NCBI GenBank assembly: GCA_038209365.1
Contig: JBBQXS010000019.1
Span: 7,157 to 71,156, forward strand
Direction: 5' to 3'
DNA: 64,000 nucleotides
Source of the DNA: DASQHW01 sp038209365
GTDB lineage: Bacteria > Actinomycetota > Acidimicrobiia > IMCC26256 > PALSA-610
Shown here: positions 53,943-63,047 of the stretch, one piece after another
Layout of the letters: each line of letters starts with the position of its first letter
Numbering within the stretch: position 1 is the first letter of the stretch
Notes under the pieces: generated by a model
Seen by the model: the letters and a program-made list of their open reading frames with translations, nothing else
What the model was told of the DNA's origin: nothing
Databases searched by the model: none
Made by a program: the position numbers and the translations under genes

Positions 53943-54761
53943 GTGGGCCGGCGACTCGACGGCAAGGTGGCACTGATCACCGGCTCGACGCGGGGCATCG
54001 GGCGCGCGATCGCGGAGCGGTTCGCGTTCGAAGGGGCGAGCATCGTGGTGACCGGCCGCACCGAACCGGCGGGCACGGCGGTCGAGCAAGCGATCCGGGA
54101 CGGTGGCGGCGAGGCGACGTACGTGCAGAGCGACCTCGCGCGTGAAGACGACGTTGCCCGCGCGGTGCAGGTCGCGGTCGACCGCTACGGCGCACTCACC
54201 ACCCTCGTCAACAACGTGGCCCCGACCGATCTCGTCGGCCCGGGGCGCGGCGACTGTTCGCTCGCCGAGATCACCGACGGCGCCTGGGACAGCATCATGA
54301 CGGTCGCACTCAAGCAGCTGATGTGGTGCGCCCGATATGCAGTGCCACACCTCGCCGCGGCCGAGCACGCGTCGATCGTCAACATCTCGTCGGCGGCGTC
54401 GATGCGGGGCACGGCCGGACTCGATGCCTACACGGCGGCCAAGGGCGCCATCAACGCCTTGACGCGCTCACTTGCGGTGGAGCTCGCGCCGCAGGGCATC
54501 CGCGTGAACACGATCGTGTGCGGCATGGTCCTGACGAGCGACGGGGCGTTCAAGATGATGGAGCATCCCGTGATCGGGCCGGCGACACGCGCGCTGCACC
54601 TCACGCGCCTCGGCCTCCCGGAGGACATCGCCAATGTCGCGCTGTTCCTCGCATCCGACGAAGCGGCGTACATCACCGGCGTGAACCTGCCCGCGGACGG
54701 CGGGCTTCTTGCCAAGATGGCCGTGCCCGACATCTCGGCCGCCGACCTGCAATTGGATTGA
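53943..54761 (+). CDS. short-chain dehydrogenase/reductase
   Basis: A 272-residue SDR. VALITGSTRGIGRAIAERFAFEGA is the NAD(P)-binding TGxxxGIG, NNVAP is the NNxG-like site, and IVNISSAASMRGTAGLDAYTAAKGAINALTR holds the catalytic Ser, Tyr and Lys. The end GVNLPADGGLL matches the family. Acyl or hydroxy-acyl substrates are likely given the context. GTG at 53943 is chosen next to the first strand; ATG at 53916 is an alternative. Confidence 0.92.
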   Translation: MGRRLDGKVALITGSTRGIGRAIAERFAFEGASIVVTGRTEPAGTAVEQAIRDGGGEATYVQSDLAREDDVARAVQVAVDRYGALTTLVNNVAPTDLVGPGRGDCSLAEITDGAWDSIMTVALKQLMWCARYAVPHLAAAEHASIVNISSAASMRGTAGLDAYTAAKGAINALTRSLAVELAPQGIRVNTIVCGMVLTSDGAFKMMEHPVIGPATRALHLTRLGLPEDIANVALFLASDEAAYITGVNLPADGGLLAKMAVPDISAADLQLD

Positions 54762-54824
54762 GCCCGTGGTGCACTCCCGGCTCTCGGTACGTCGTGGGGG
54801 GCGTCGTTCGACGACGATCTGGCG

Positions 54825-55559
54825 ATGTGGGAGCGGCTCGGCGTCGACCACGTCGGCTTGTCCTTGCGCAAATGCGAGGAGGTGGGTCTCGACGTGGCCG
54901 CGCGGCGTGTGCGCGCGGCCGGCTTGCGTGTCAGCAACATCGTGGAGTGTGGTTGGTGTGCGCTCGACGACCGTGGGACGTGGCCCGCGCACCGTGACCG
55001 CTTGGGAGCGGCACTCGCGACGTTCGGCGCGATGACGGTCGTCACGACCGGTCCTGCCGCTGCGCTCGAATGGGATGCGGCGGCCGATGCGTTCTGCGCG
55101 CTCGTCGCACCGCTCGACGGCACACGTCTCGCGGTCGAGAACACGAGTGCAATGCGCGTGGACCTCTCGTTCGTCACGACGCTGCGCGACACCATCGATC
55201 TCGCACAGCTTGCGGGTACGCGCACGTGCGTCGAAGTCAACTCGTGTTGGGCGGAACGCGACGTCGCCCGAACGCTGGGCCGCGCCGGTCGCGCGCTCGC
55301 ACACGTCCAGCTCAGCGATTGGCGCATCGGCAGCCTCAGCACGCCGGATCGCTGTGTGCCGGGCGACGGCGACATTCCTCTCGCGAGGATCGTGCGGCAC
55401 CTCGATGCCGCCGGATACCGCGGCGCTTTCGAGCTCGAGCTCGTGGGGCCGCAGATCGAGCACGAGGGGTACGAGGCGGCGATCGCACGCGCGCTGGCAC
55501 GTGCTGACGCGCTGTTAGGCGAGTCCCTTGCCAAGCGTGGGGACGAGTCGCTGCACTGA
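54825..55559 (+). CDS. xylose isomerase-like TIM-barrel protein (5' end uncertain)
   Basis: A 244-residue protein of the sugar phosphate isomerase/epimerase (AP endonuclease 2-type) TIM barrel. Features are HVGLSLRK, VSNIVECGWCALDD, TRLAVENTS, ELELVGPQIEHEGYEAAI. The ATG shown gives an N-terminus lacking the first strand. Just upstream the same frame reads LGTSWGASFDDDLA without a start codon, while another frame reads VVHSRLSV from GTG 54766 or 54769. Together these look like a normal N-terminus split by a frameshift. The true start is therefore uncertain. Confidence 0.7.
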   Translation: MWERLGVDHVGLSLRKCEEVGLDVAARRVRAAGLRVSNIVECGWCALDDRGTWPAHRDRLGAALATFGAMTVVTTGPAAALEWDAAADAFCALVAPLDGTRLAVENTSAMRVDLSFVTTLRDTIDLAQLAGTRTCVEVNSCWAERDVARTLGRAGRALAHVQLSDWRIGSLSTPDRCVPGDGDIPLARIVRHLDAAGYRGAFELELVGPQIEHEGYEAAIARALARADALLGESLAKRGDESLH

Positions 55560-55817
55560 GCCCGGCATCGTCACGGCACGGAGCTTCGGGACCACACGGG
55601 CGATCGTCGGGGAGTCTCGGTGTTGCGCGAGCGCGTCGTGGTCGGCGAACAGCTCGTAGGACACGACCAGATCGGGGTCGTCGTCGACGGTGTGAAACGT
55701 GTACACGAGCGTGCCCGGCTCGTCCGTTTCTGCCGCGGCAACGAGCTCTTGCAGGATCGTCAGCAGCTCGTCTCGGCGTCCGGGCTGGGCGCGCATCGTC
55801 GACATGTAGGCGATCAC
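55515..55817 (-). CDS. antibiotic biosynthesis monooxygenase (ABM) domain protein
   Basis: A 100-residue dimeric alpha-beta barrel protein. MIAYMSTMRAQPGRRDELLTILQELVAAAE, PGTLVYTFHTVDDDPDLVVSYELFADHDALAQHRDS are standard ABM features. Such proteins are monooxygenases or heme degraders; the precise role is unknown. The start is GTG. The 3' end overlaps the TIM-barrel gene by 45 bases on the other strand. Confidence 0.85.
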   Translation of the reverse strand: MIAYMSTMRAQPGRRDELLTILQELVAAAETDEPGTLVYTFHTVDDDPDLVVSYELFADHDALAQHRDSPTIARVVPKLRAVTMPGSVQRLVPTLGKGLA

Positions 55818-55840
55818 GCGCGGGACGGTAGCCTCGCCCC

Positions 55841-56896
55841 GTGCGTGCGGCGATTGCTCGGAACGGCAAGTTGCGCGTCGACGACGTGACCGATCCCCGC
55901 CCGGCGGCGGGCGAGGCGCTGGTGGCCGTGAAGGCGTGCGGGATCTGCGGCTCCGACCTGCATGCGCTCGTGTACGCGGACGAGCTCGTCGGCGCCGCCC
56001 GCGAGATCGGCGCGCCGCTCGTGTTCGATCCGTCGCGCGACTACATCATGGGCCACGAGTTCGCCGCCGAGGTGTTGGAGCTCGGCCCGGAGACCGTCGG
56101 TGTTCCCGTCTCGCCCGGCGACCTTGTCACCTGCTTGCCGATCGCCCTCACACCCACCGGGATCGAACCCGTCGGCGCGTACTCGAACACGTACAACGGC
56201 GGGTATGCGGAGCTGATGCGGCTGACGGCGGGCATGTGTCTCAAGGTGCCGAACGGCCTCGATCATCGGCGCGCGGCGCTCACCGAGCCCATGGCGGTCG
56301 GCCGCCACGCGGTCGCCCGATCGGCGATCGCACCTGCCGAAGCCGCGGTCGTGCTCGGCGCGGGTCCGGTAGGACTGGCGGTCGTCGCAGAGCTCCGACG
56401 AGCCGGCATCGAGACCATCGTCGTCTCCGACTTCTCGCCGCGCCGGCGCGAGGTCGCGCTCGCGATGGGCGCAACGGCCGTGGTCGATCCCGCGCAGGAA
56501 CAGCCCATGGACGCGTGGCAGCGCGAGGACGGCCGGCGCGCGCCCGTCGTGTTCGACGCGATCGGTGTCCCCGGCACTCTCGCCTCAGCACTCCTCGCGG
56601 CGCCCGCGAACGGCCGCGTGTGCGTCGTCGGCTCGTGTATGCAGACCGACACGCTGCGGCCGGTGCTCGCGCAGGCGAAGCAACTCACGGTCGTGTTTTC
56701 GTTCGCCTACGACCCGTTCGAGTTCGCCGACACGTTGCGCGCGATTGCAGAGGGCGAGATCGACGTGACGCCCATGATCACGGGCACGTGCGGGATCGAC
56801 GGAATACCGGCCGCGTTCGACGCGCTCGGGCACCCCGACGACCACGTGAAGATCCTGGTCGAGCCCGGCGGGCCCGCCGAGCCCGCGGCCGTGTGA
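55841..56896 (+). CDS. zinc-dependent alcohol dehydrogenase (MDR)
   Basis: A 351-residue MDR dehydrogenase. The catalytic zinc site is GICGSDLH (Cys, His-type) with DYIMGHEFAAEV, and the Rossmann motif is VVLGAGPVGLAVVAELRRAG. The structural-zinc four-Cys loop is absent. VVFDAIGVPGTLASALLAA is the usual domain contact. The substrate is probably a secondary alcohol or sugar alcohol, resembling butanediol or threonine dehydrogenases. GTG start; 23-base divergent region with the ABM gene. Confidence 0.9.
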   Translation: MRAAIARNGKLRVDDVTDPRPAAGEALVAVKACGICGSDLHALVYADELVGAAREIGAPLVFDPSRDYIMGHEFAAEVLELGPETVGVPVSPGDLVTCLPIALTPTGIEPVGAYSNTYNGGYAELMRLTAGMCLKVPNGLDHRRAALTEPMAVGRHAVARSAIAPAEAAVVLGAGPVGLAVVAELRRAGIETIVVSDFSPRRREVALAMGATAVVDPAQEQPMDAWQREDGRRAPVVFDAIGVPGTLASALLAAPANGRVCVVGSCMQTDTLRPVLAQAKQLTVVFSFAYDPFEFADTLRAIAEGEIDVTPMITGTCGIDGIPAAFDALGHPDDHVKILVEPGGPAEPAAV

Positions 56897-56902
56897 CCCG
56901 GC

Positions 56903-57292
56903 TCAGCTCTCGACTTTCTTCTTTATCTCGAGCACGGAGCCTTCGTAGATCGGCAGGAAGAGGCCGAGCAGCTCGTCGGGCGTCACCTCGACGGCCCACG
57001 TGACGTGCGAGCCCTTGCCTTCCGGCGCGACGGCGATCGTCACGAGATGCGATTCGAGGTTGCCGATGGGTGACTCGATGAGGCTGTACGAGATTGCGTG
57101 TGCTTCCTCATCGAGGCCGCGCAGTTGCTCTTTGACCTGCATGCCCATCATCCCGAGCGTGCGCACGTCACCTTCGACCGTGCACGTCTCGACACCGGGC
57201 ATCCATTCCGCAATGCCGCCGAACTCGCGCAGGAGCTTCCACACGTCGTCGGGGCTGCGGTCGATCGAAACTTCTGCTTGTCCGCTGGCCAC
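56903..57292 (-). CDS. SRPBCC/polyketide cyclase-like protein
   Basis: A 129-residue START-like lipid-binding protein. VSIDRSPDDVWKLLREFGGIAEWMPGVETC and the C-terminal WAVEVTPDELLGLFLPIYEGSVLEIKKKVE are typical of the SRPBCC fold. It has no catalytic motif visible. GTG at 57292 is used because AGGAG lies about 8 bases upstream; an out-of-frame ATG immediately before is followed by a stop. It is preceded by the GGR gene by 44 bases and may bind its product. Confidence 0.82.
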   Translation of the reverse strand: MASGQAEVSIDRSPDDVWKLLREFGGIAEWMPGVETCTVEGDVRTLGMMGMQVKEQLRGLDEEAHAISYSLIESPIGNLESHLVTIAVAPEGKGSHVTWAVEVTPDELLGLFLPIYEGSVLEIKKKVES

Positions 57293-57336
57293 TACATGGC
57301 TCCTCGCTGCGCTGCATCCGGACGGCCGGGCGATCC

Positions 57337-58494
57337 TTACACGGACCACGCGCCGGGCGCACGGAGCACGCCACGGCGCCAGCGATCGGGTGTGCCGAGG
57401 ATCGCGCGTGGATAGTCCTCCCACATCCAGCGCGCGAAGTTGCGCCGTGTCCAGGGCGTGAGATCGGCGGCGCGGATCGCTGCTCGGGCGCCGAGCGGCG
57501 AACGCAACACCCGCTGGAGCCGGCCCGCGAATCTCAGGTCGCGCCCCAGCGACCGGTGCACCAACGCCGGGTAGTCCGTCCCCGTCGCGATCGCGTCGAC
57601 CGCGAGCATGCCCGTCTCGATCGCCTGCGCGATGCCTTCGCCGGTCATCGGGTCGACCACGCCCGCGGCGTCACCGACGAAGAGCACCCGCCGTCCGTGC
57701 GTCAGGCGGGCGGGGGAGTAACGGGTCGGAATCGGCCACGCATGCACCTGTTCGCACGGGCGCGCCTCCGGGCCGAGAATCTTGCGCAGCCGCGTACGCG
57801 ACAGCAGATCGGGCCACAACGCCTTCAAGGCGCGACCGCTCCGCCCGTCCGAACGCAGCACGCCGTAGCCGACGTTCGCCCGCCCGCCCGGCAGCGGGAA
57901 CACCCATGCGTACCCCGGCAGGAGGTCACGCTCGAACAGCACCCACAGCCGCGCGTCCGCCACGCCTTCGAAGTACTGGCGCACCGCGTGCCATTCGCCG
58001 AGGTCCCGGGGTGCCTCCGGCTCCAACGCGCGCCGCACCGGTGACCAGTGTCCGTCGGCGGCGATCACGTACCGCGCTTCGAGGTCGTCGATCCGCACGT
58101 GATCGTCGTGGACGACCACCTTCTCCACATCGTGGTTCTCGTGAACCTCGACGCCTCGGCCGCGCGCCTCCGCGACGAGCGCCGCGTCGAGGTGGCGGCG
58201 CGGCACGACGGCACCGTGCAACCCGTCGCGTCCCATCGGCAGCACCGCGTGCCGGCCGCTCGGCGACACGATCACTGTCTCGTGCACGGGCATCGGAGTG
58301 AGCGCGTTATAGGACACGCCGAGTCGCTCGAGCAATCGCAGCGCATTCGCGGTGAGACCGTCGCCGCACGTCTTGTCGCGGGGGAACGTCGCCTTGTCGA
58401 GGCACACGACGTGCAGTCCCCGCTCGGCCGCCGTGATCGCGGCTGCGGTACCGGCGGGACCGGCTCCCACGACGACGACGTCGGCCCTTTCCAT
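57337..58494 (-). CDS. geranylgeranyl reductase-family flavoprotein
   Basis: A 385-residue FAD protein. VVVVGAGPAGTAAAITAAERG, FPRDKTCGDGLTANALRLL, and FVGDAAGVVDPMTGEGIAQAIETG are the FAD/GGR signatures. Family members reduce isoprenoid double bonds, e.g. menaquinone side chains (MenJ). Since actinobacteria use menaquinone, a polyprenyl reductase role is plausible. ATG start; no clear RBS is needed to decide. Confidence 0.9.
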   Translation of the reverse strand: MERADVVVVGAGPAGTAAAITAAERGLHVVCLDKATFPRDKTCGDGLTANALRLLERLGVSYNALTPMPVHETVIVSPSGRHAVLPMGRDGLHGAVVPRRHLDAALVAEARGRGVEVHENHDVEKVVVHDDHVRIDDLEARYVIAADGHWSPVRRALEPEAPRDLGEWHAVRQYFEGVADARLWVLFERDLLPGYAWVFPLPGGRANVGYGVLRSDGRSGRALKALWPDLLSRTRLRKILGPEARPCEQVHAWPIPTRYSPARLTHGRRVLFVGDAAGVVDPMTGEGIAQAIETGMLAVDAIATGTDYPALVHRSLGRDLRFAGRLQRVLRSPLGARAAIRAADLTPWTRRNFARWMWEDYPRAILGTPDRWRRGVLRAPGAWSV

Positions 58495-58524
58495 CGGGAC
58501 CGACGGTACCGGCCCGCGTCGGGC

Positions 58525-59421
58525 TCAGCGCACTTCGGCCCGCGCAAAGATCACGTTCGAGAGCGCGACGAGCACGAGGACCCAGATCGCGGTCAGGGTC
58601 ACGCCGCCCGCCATCGTACGGATGCCGTTCTCGAAGATCGGGTTCGTCCGCTTCGGGTCGGAGATCACCGTCAGCAAGGCCCGCAGGGGGTTGTAGTGGG
58701 AGAGGAAGCCGAACGGCTTCGACGTCGGTTCGATGAGGAAGAGGAGCGGGAACTGCACGAAGAACACGACGATTGCCGCGGTCGTGCGCTTGGTCACGAG
58801 CGTCACGGAGTACGCCATCACGGCCGCCAGCGCGGCGGCGGCGGCGATGCGCAACCCGTCGCCCGCCCGGTCCCACCAGAACGCCCCGTCGACGCCTTCG
58901 ACGACACCTTTGAGCTCGCTCCCGACGTACATCGACGCGGCGATCAGTCCCGAGACGAGGAGTGACACGACGCCGGCCCCGATCGCGACGGCAGCAGCCT
59001 TCGACATGTGCACGCGCGTGCGTCGCGGTTCGAACAGGAGCTGGGTGGTGAGCGAGCCGACGTTGAACTCGGCGCCGACGAACGATGCTCCCAGCACGAT
59101 CGCGACGAACACCAGCGCGACACCCGTTCCCTCGAGCACGTCCTTCAGGTCCTTCCCGACGTTCGTGCGCGTATCCGATGTCGAAAACGTGAACGTCCCT
59201 GTGCCGGCGAACGGGTCGTCGGGGTTCTCACCCACGTGAGAGCTCGCGCCGGGCGGCACGAAGAACGTATCCGGCTTGTCGACGGTCCGTGTGCTCGCGG
59301 GCTTGCCGCGCACCGTGCCGATCGTGACGGCCGCGAGCACGATCAGCACCGCGAGCAACAACGCGCCGCGCACGATTCGGCGCGCGAAGAAGCGGCGCAG
59401 CTCGGTGTCGAGTTGCCTCAC
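58525..59421 (-). CDS. ABC transporter permease
   Basis: A 298-residue membrane permease, with a first anchor at ~14-35 (IVRGALLLAVLIVLAAVTIGTV), an external loop rich in Asp/Thr, and five further hydrophobic segments. It resembles ABC-2 type permeases (for example FGAEFNVGSLTTQLLFEPRRTRV). GTG start overlaps the ATPase stop as GTGA. With the ATPase it probably exports a lipid, drug or peptide. Confidence 0.85.
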   Translation of the reverse strand: MRQLDTELRRFFARRIVRGALLLAVLIVLAAVTIGTVRGKPASTRTVDKPDTFFVPPGASSHVGENPDDPFAGTGTFTFSTSDTRTNVGKDLKDVLEGTGVALVFVAIVLGASFVGAEFNVGSLTTQLLFEPRRTRVHMSKAAAVAIGAGVVSLLVSGLIAASMYVGSELKGVVEGVDGAFWWDRAGDGLRIAAAAALAAVMAYSVTLVTKRTTAAIVVFFVQFPLLFLIEPTSKPFGFLSHYNPLRALLTVISDPKRTNPIFENGIRTMAGGVTLTAIWVLVLVALSNVIFARAEVR

Positions 59422-60326
59422 GCCTGCTCCTCCGTCAACTCGAGGAAGACCTCTTCGAGGGAACGCGCCACGGGAGTGAGCTCCGACAAGAAGATGCCCG
59501 CTTCGGCGAGGGTGCGGGTGACGGATTCGGCGGACGCGGCGCCGACGTCGACGACGAACGCGCCGTCGCCGTCCGGGTTCACCATCCATCCCGACCGTCC
59601 GAGCACGTCCGGCGCGCGTCCGTCGCTCGCGCGCACGCGGTAGCGCCCGGTGGTTCCGCGCAGGAGCTCCTCCACGCGCCCATCCGCGATGCATTTGCCG
59701 TGCGCGACGATCGCGACGCGGTCACATGCGTGCTCGACCTCCGAGAGGATGTGGCTCGACACGAAGACGGTCCGCCCTTCGGCCGCGAGCCCCCGCATCA
59801 ACGTGCGCACCTCGAGAATGCCGGGCGGGTCGAGGCCGTTCGCGGGCTCGTCGAGGATCAGGAGCTCGGGATCCTTCATCAGTGCCGCCGCGACACCGAG
59901 TCGTTGCTTCATCCCGAGGGAGTAGGTCGCGTATCGCGTGTCGCCGCGAGCACCGAGACCGACCTGGGTGAGCACCGCATCGACTCGTTTCGATCCGATG
60001 CCGCGGGTGCGGGCGAGCAGCTCGAGGTTGCGCCGGCCCGTGAAGTTGGCGAAGAACGACGGCTGTTCGACGAGGGCGCCGATCCGGTCGATCGCGCCGG
60101 CGAGGTCCCGCGGCACGTTGCGGCCGAGCACCGAGACGCGGCCCCGGGCGCCGCGCAGCAGGCCGACTGCCGCGCGGATCGCCGTGGTCTTTCCCGCTCC
60201 GTTGGCGCCGAGGAAGCCGAAGACTCCCCCCTCGGGGACGCTGAGGTCGAGGCCGGCGAGCGCGGTCACGACGCCGCGCCGCGTGCGGTAGCTCACCCGC
60301 ACGTCCTCGAATTCGATCGCCGCCAT
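59418..60326 (-). CDS. ABC transporter ATP-binding protein
   Basis: A 302-residue ATPase of the export (CcmA/DrrA-like) class. Motifs are GFLGANGAGKTTAIRA (Walker A), YSLGMKQRLGVAAALM (signature), LLILDEPANGLDPPG (Walker B), and SSHILSEVEH (switch His). The C-terminal ~80 residues are the DrrA-type extension. ATG at 60326 is preceded by AAAGGGGG. It is coupled to the permease. Confidence 0.93.
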   Translation of the reverse strand: MAAIEFEDVRVSYRTRRGVVTALAGLDLSVPEGGVFGFLGANGAGKTTAIRAAVGLLRGARGRVSVLGRNVPRDLAGAIDRIGALVEQPSFFANFTGRRNLELLARTRGIGSKRVDAVLTQVGLGARGDTRYATYSLGMKQRLGVAAALMKDPELLILDEPANGLDPPGILEVRTLMRGLAAEGRTVFVSSHILSEVEHACDRVAIVAHGKCIADGRVEELLRGTTGRYRVRASDGRAPDVLGRSGWMVNPDGDGAFVVDVGAASAESVTRTLAEAGIFLSELTPVARSLEEVFLELTEEQA

Positions 60327-60451
60327 CGTCCCCCTTTGGCCTGACCGACGTCCGGGAACCGCCGGATGTTGCACCACGGTCCCTCACGGTTCGACGCCCG
60401 GCGCGGACGGTTGCCAGAATCGTGGGTCTTCCCCGCCCGAACAGGAGTCGT

Positions 60452-61231
60452 ATGAACGTCGTCGTCTGCGTGAAGCAGATCCCCGATCCGGCCGTCCCCG
60501 GATCGCTCGAGGCCGACCACACGCTCAACCGCAGCGGCAAGCTCATCCTCGACGAGTCCGACAGCTACGGCGTCGAGATGGCGCTGCAGCTCGTCGACAC
60601 CGCCGGCGGCGGAGAGGTCACGCTCGTGTCGATGGCCCCCAACAACGAGGTCTCCGGCCTGCGCACCGCGCTTGCGATGGGTGCCGCGAAGGCGATCCTC
60701 GTCTCGGATCCTGCACTCGTTGGTTCCGACGCGCTCTCGACGGCCAAGGTGCTCGCCAAGTCGATCGAGCGGGCGGGCGGGGTCGACCTCGTGCTCACCG
60801 CGACGGAGTCGTCCGACGGGTACACCGGCACCGTCCCCGCGCAGGTCGCCGAGCTGCTCGGGTGGCCCGCGGTGACATTCGCCAAGCATGTCGAGATCGG
60901 CGACGGGAAGGTCAAGGTGCAACGTCAGACCGAAGCCGGTTACGACATGGTCGAGGCGCCCTTGCCCGCGGTCGTGTCGGTCACCGCCGGCGTCGTGGAG
61001 CCGCGCTACCCGTCGTTCAAGGGGATCATGGCGGCGAAGAACAAGCCCGTCGATCAAGTGACGGCCTCCGACCTCGGGCTCGACGCGTCACAGGTGGGTT
61101 GGTCCGGGGCGCGTCAGGAGATCACGAACGTCGAGCAGGCGCCCGCGCGCCAAGCCGGCGAGAAGTTCGAAGACGACGGCACCGGCGCCGAAAAGGTCGT
61201 CGCGTTCCTCGAGCAGTTGAAGGTGGTCTGA
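60452..61231 (+). CDS. etfB: electron transfer flavoprotein beta subunit
   Basis: EtfB (259 aa) of the ETF heterodimer, which takes electrons from acyl-CoA dehydrogenases to the quinone pool. MNVVVCVKQIPDPAV, LILDESDSYGVEMALQL, VTLVSMAPNNEVSGLRTALAMGAAKAILVSD and EAPLPAVVSVTAGVVEPRYPSFKGIMAAKNK are family hallmarks. AGGAG precedes the ATG by 5 bases. etfA starts 1 base after its stop. Confidence 0.95.
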   Translation: MNVVVCVKQIPDPAVPGSLEADHTLNRSGKLILDESDSYGVEMALQLVDTAGGGEVTLVSMAPNNEVSGLRTALAMGAAKAILVSDPALVGSDALSTAKVLAKSIERAGGVDLVLTATESSDGYTGTVPAQVAELLGWPAVTFAKHVEIGDGKVKVQRQTEAGYDMVEAPLPAVVSVTAGVVEPRYPSFKGIMAAKNKPVDQVTASDLGLDASQVGWSGARQEITNVEQAPARQAGEKFEDDGTGAEKVVAFLEQLKVV

Positions 61232-61232
61232 C

Positions 61233-62195
61233 GTGATCGGGAAGGTTTGGGTCTTCGCCGAAGCGGACGAGGACAAGGTCACGACCGCGACCCTCGAGAT
61301 GCTGACCAAGGCGCGTGAGGTCGGTGAAACGGTCGAGGCGATCTATGCCGGCCAGGCGAACGCGGAGGCAATCGCGACGACCGTCGGCGCGCACGGCGCG
61401 ACGAAGCTGTACGTCATCGATCCGGGCGACGGGCTCCCGGGCCAGGTCGCGGCGGCCGGGATCGCCCAGCTCGTGGCGGAGCAGAGCCCCGATGCGATCT
61501 TGTTCGCGCAGACCTACGACGGCCGCGACGCGATCGCACGACTCTCGGTGAAGCTCGACAAACCGGTGCTCACGAACGGCATGTCGCTGTCCGACGAGGG
61601 CGGTCTCGCGTTCGGCACTGCGATCTTCGGCGGCGTCACACTCGTCGACGCCAAGTTCACCGACGGCGCACCCGCGCTCATCGCCGTGCGGCCGAAGTCG
61701 TTCGCGGCCGAGCCCTCGGGAGCCGGGCCGGCCGAGGTGCAGAACGTCGGCACACCGGATGCCGGGCGCGCGGCCGAGGCCAAGGTGCTCGACCACCACG
61801 TCGAGGCGCAGCAAGGTCCGAAGCTCGAAGAGGCGACGGTCGTCGTGTCGGGTGGGCGGGGCATCGGCTCGGCCGACAACTACGGCCCCCTCGTCGAGGA
61901 GCTTGCGAAGCTGTTGAAAGGGGCATGGGGCGCGTCGCGTGCGATCGTCGACGCCGGTTGGGTGCCGTACGCGTTGCAGGTCGGCCAGACGGGCAAGACG
62001 GTGAAGCCCAAGGTCTACATCGCGCTCGGCATCTCCGGCGCGACCCAGCACCTCGTCGGCATGAAGAACAGCGACAACATCGTCGCGGTGAACAAGGACG
62101 CCGAGGCGCCGATCTTCTCGGTGGCCGACCTCGGCATCGTCGGCGACGTGCACAAGGTCGTTCCTCAGCTGATCGAGCTGCTCAAGGCGAAATAG
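61233..62195 (+). CDS. etfA: electron transfer flavoprotein alpha subunit
   Basis: EtfA (320 aa) carries the FAD. The C-terminal FAD domain has VVVSGGRGIGSADNYGPLVEELAKLL, YIALGISGATQHLVGMKNSDNIVAVNKDAEAPIFSVADLGIVGD, both diagnostic. The GTG start follows etfB by 1 base. Its partner dehydrogenase may be that at 51-52 kb. Confidence 0.95.
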   Translation: MIGKVWVFAEADEDKVTTATLEMLTKAREVGETVEAIYAGQANAEAIATTVGAHGATKLYVIDPGDGLPGQVAAAGIAQLVAEQSPDAILFAQTYDGRDAIARLSVKLDKPVLTNGMSLSDEGGLAFGTAIFGGVTLVDAKFTDGAPALIAVRPKSFAAEPSGAGPAEVQNVGTPDAGRAAEAKVLDHHVEAQQGPKLEEATVVVSGGRGIGSADNYGPLVEELAKLLKGAWGASRAIVDAGWVPYALQVGQTGKTVKPKVYIALGISGATQHLVGMKNSDNIVAVNKDAEAPIFSVADLGIVGDVHKVVPQLIELLKAK

Positions 62196-62282
62196 CAGCG
62201 GTCTTCGGCATCCAGACGTCGCCTTCGAGGCGCGACCGCAATTCCCGCCGGAGCGGCCGTCGCCAGCGAGTACGTTGCGCGC

Positions 62283-63047
62283 GTGCCCCGTGACGTCGTG
62301 CTCGAAGCCCGCGGTCTGGTGAAGGACTACCGCCGCGATCGCGCCGTCGACGGCGTCGATCTGGTCGTGCGCGAAGGCGAGCGGGTTGCGCTGCTCGGGC
62401 CCAACGGCGCAGGCAAGACCACCACGCTGCTGATGATCCTCGGCGCGGTATCGCCCGACGAGGGCGACGTGACGATCTGCGGGTTCGACCTCGCGCACCA
62501 CCGGAGCCGTGCGGCCGAACGGGTCGGCTTCGCCGCCGGCTACCTGCCGCTCACGGAGCGCATGCGCGTGCGCGAGTACTTGAAGCTCTACGCCCAGCTG
62601 TACGGGGTAGCCGACCCGACCTCCCTGATCGACGAAGGCCTCGAGCGGTTCCGCATCACGCATCTCGCCGACGCGATGGGCAACGAGCTGTCGTCCGGGC
62701 AGCGCACGCTGATCGGCATCGTCCGCGCCACGCTGCACCGGCCGCGATTGCTCGTCCTCGACGAGCCGACGGCTTCGCTCGACCCGGACGTCGCCCAGCG
62801 AGTACGTCGGGGTCTGCTCGACCTGTGCGAGCGCGACGGCGCCGCGATGTTGATGACGAGCCACGACATGAGCGACGTCGAGCAGGTGTGCGAGCGAGTG
62901 GTGTTCCTCTCGCACGGCCGAATCGTTGCCGACGGCACGCCTGATCAGGTCGCCGCCGCGTACGGCCGCGGCGACCTCGAAGGTGTTTTCCTGCACCTCG
63001 CCGAGCGGCACGAGTCGTCCGGCTCCCAGCAGAGCGATCACCCATGA
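62283..63047 (+). CDS. ABC transporter ATP-binding protein
   Basis: A 254-residue ATPase. ALLGPNGAGKTTTLLMILGAVSPDEGD (Walker A), NELSSGQRTLIGIVRATLHRPRLLVLDEPTASLDPD (signature, Walker B), and MTSHDMSDVEQV (H-loop) identify it. It overlaps the following permease as ATGA, so both form one exporter. GTG start. Confidence 0.93.
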   Translation: MPRDVVLEARGLVKDYRRDRAVDGVDLVVREGERVALLGPNGAGKTTTLLMILGAVSPDEGDVTICGFDLAHHRSRAAERVGFAAGYLPLTERMRVREYLKLYAQLYGVADPTSLIDEGLERFRITHLADAMGNELSSGQRTLIGIVRATLHRPRLLVLDEPTASLDPDVAQRVRRGLLDLCERDGAAMLMTSHDMSDVEQVCERVVFLSHGRIVADGTPDQVAAAYGRGDLEGVFLHLAERHESSGSQQSDHP

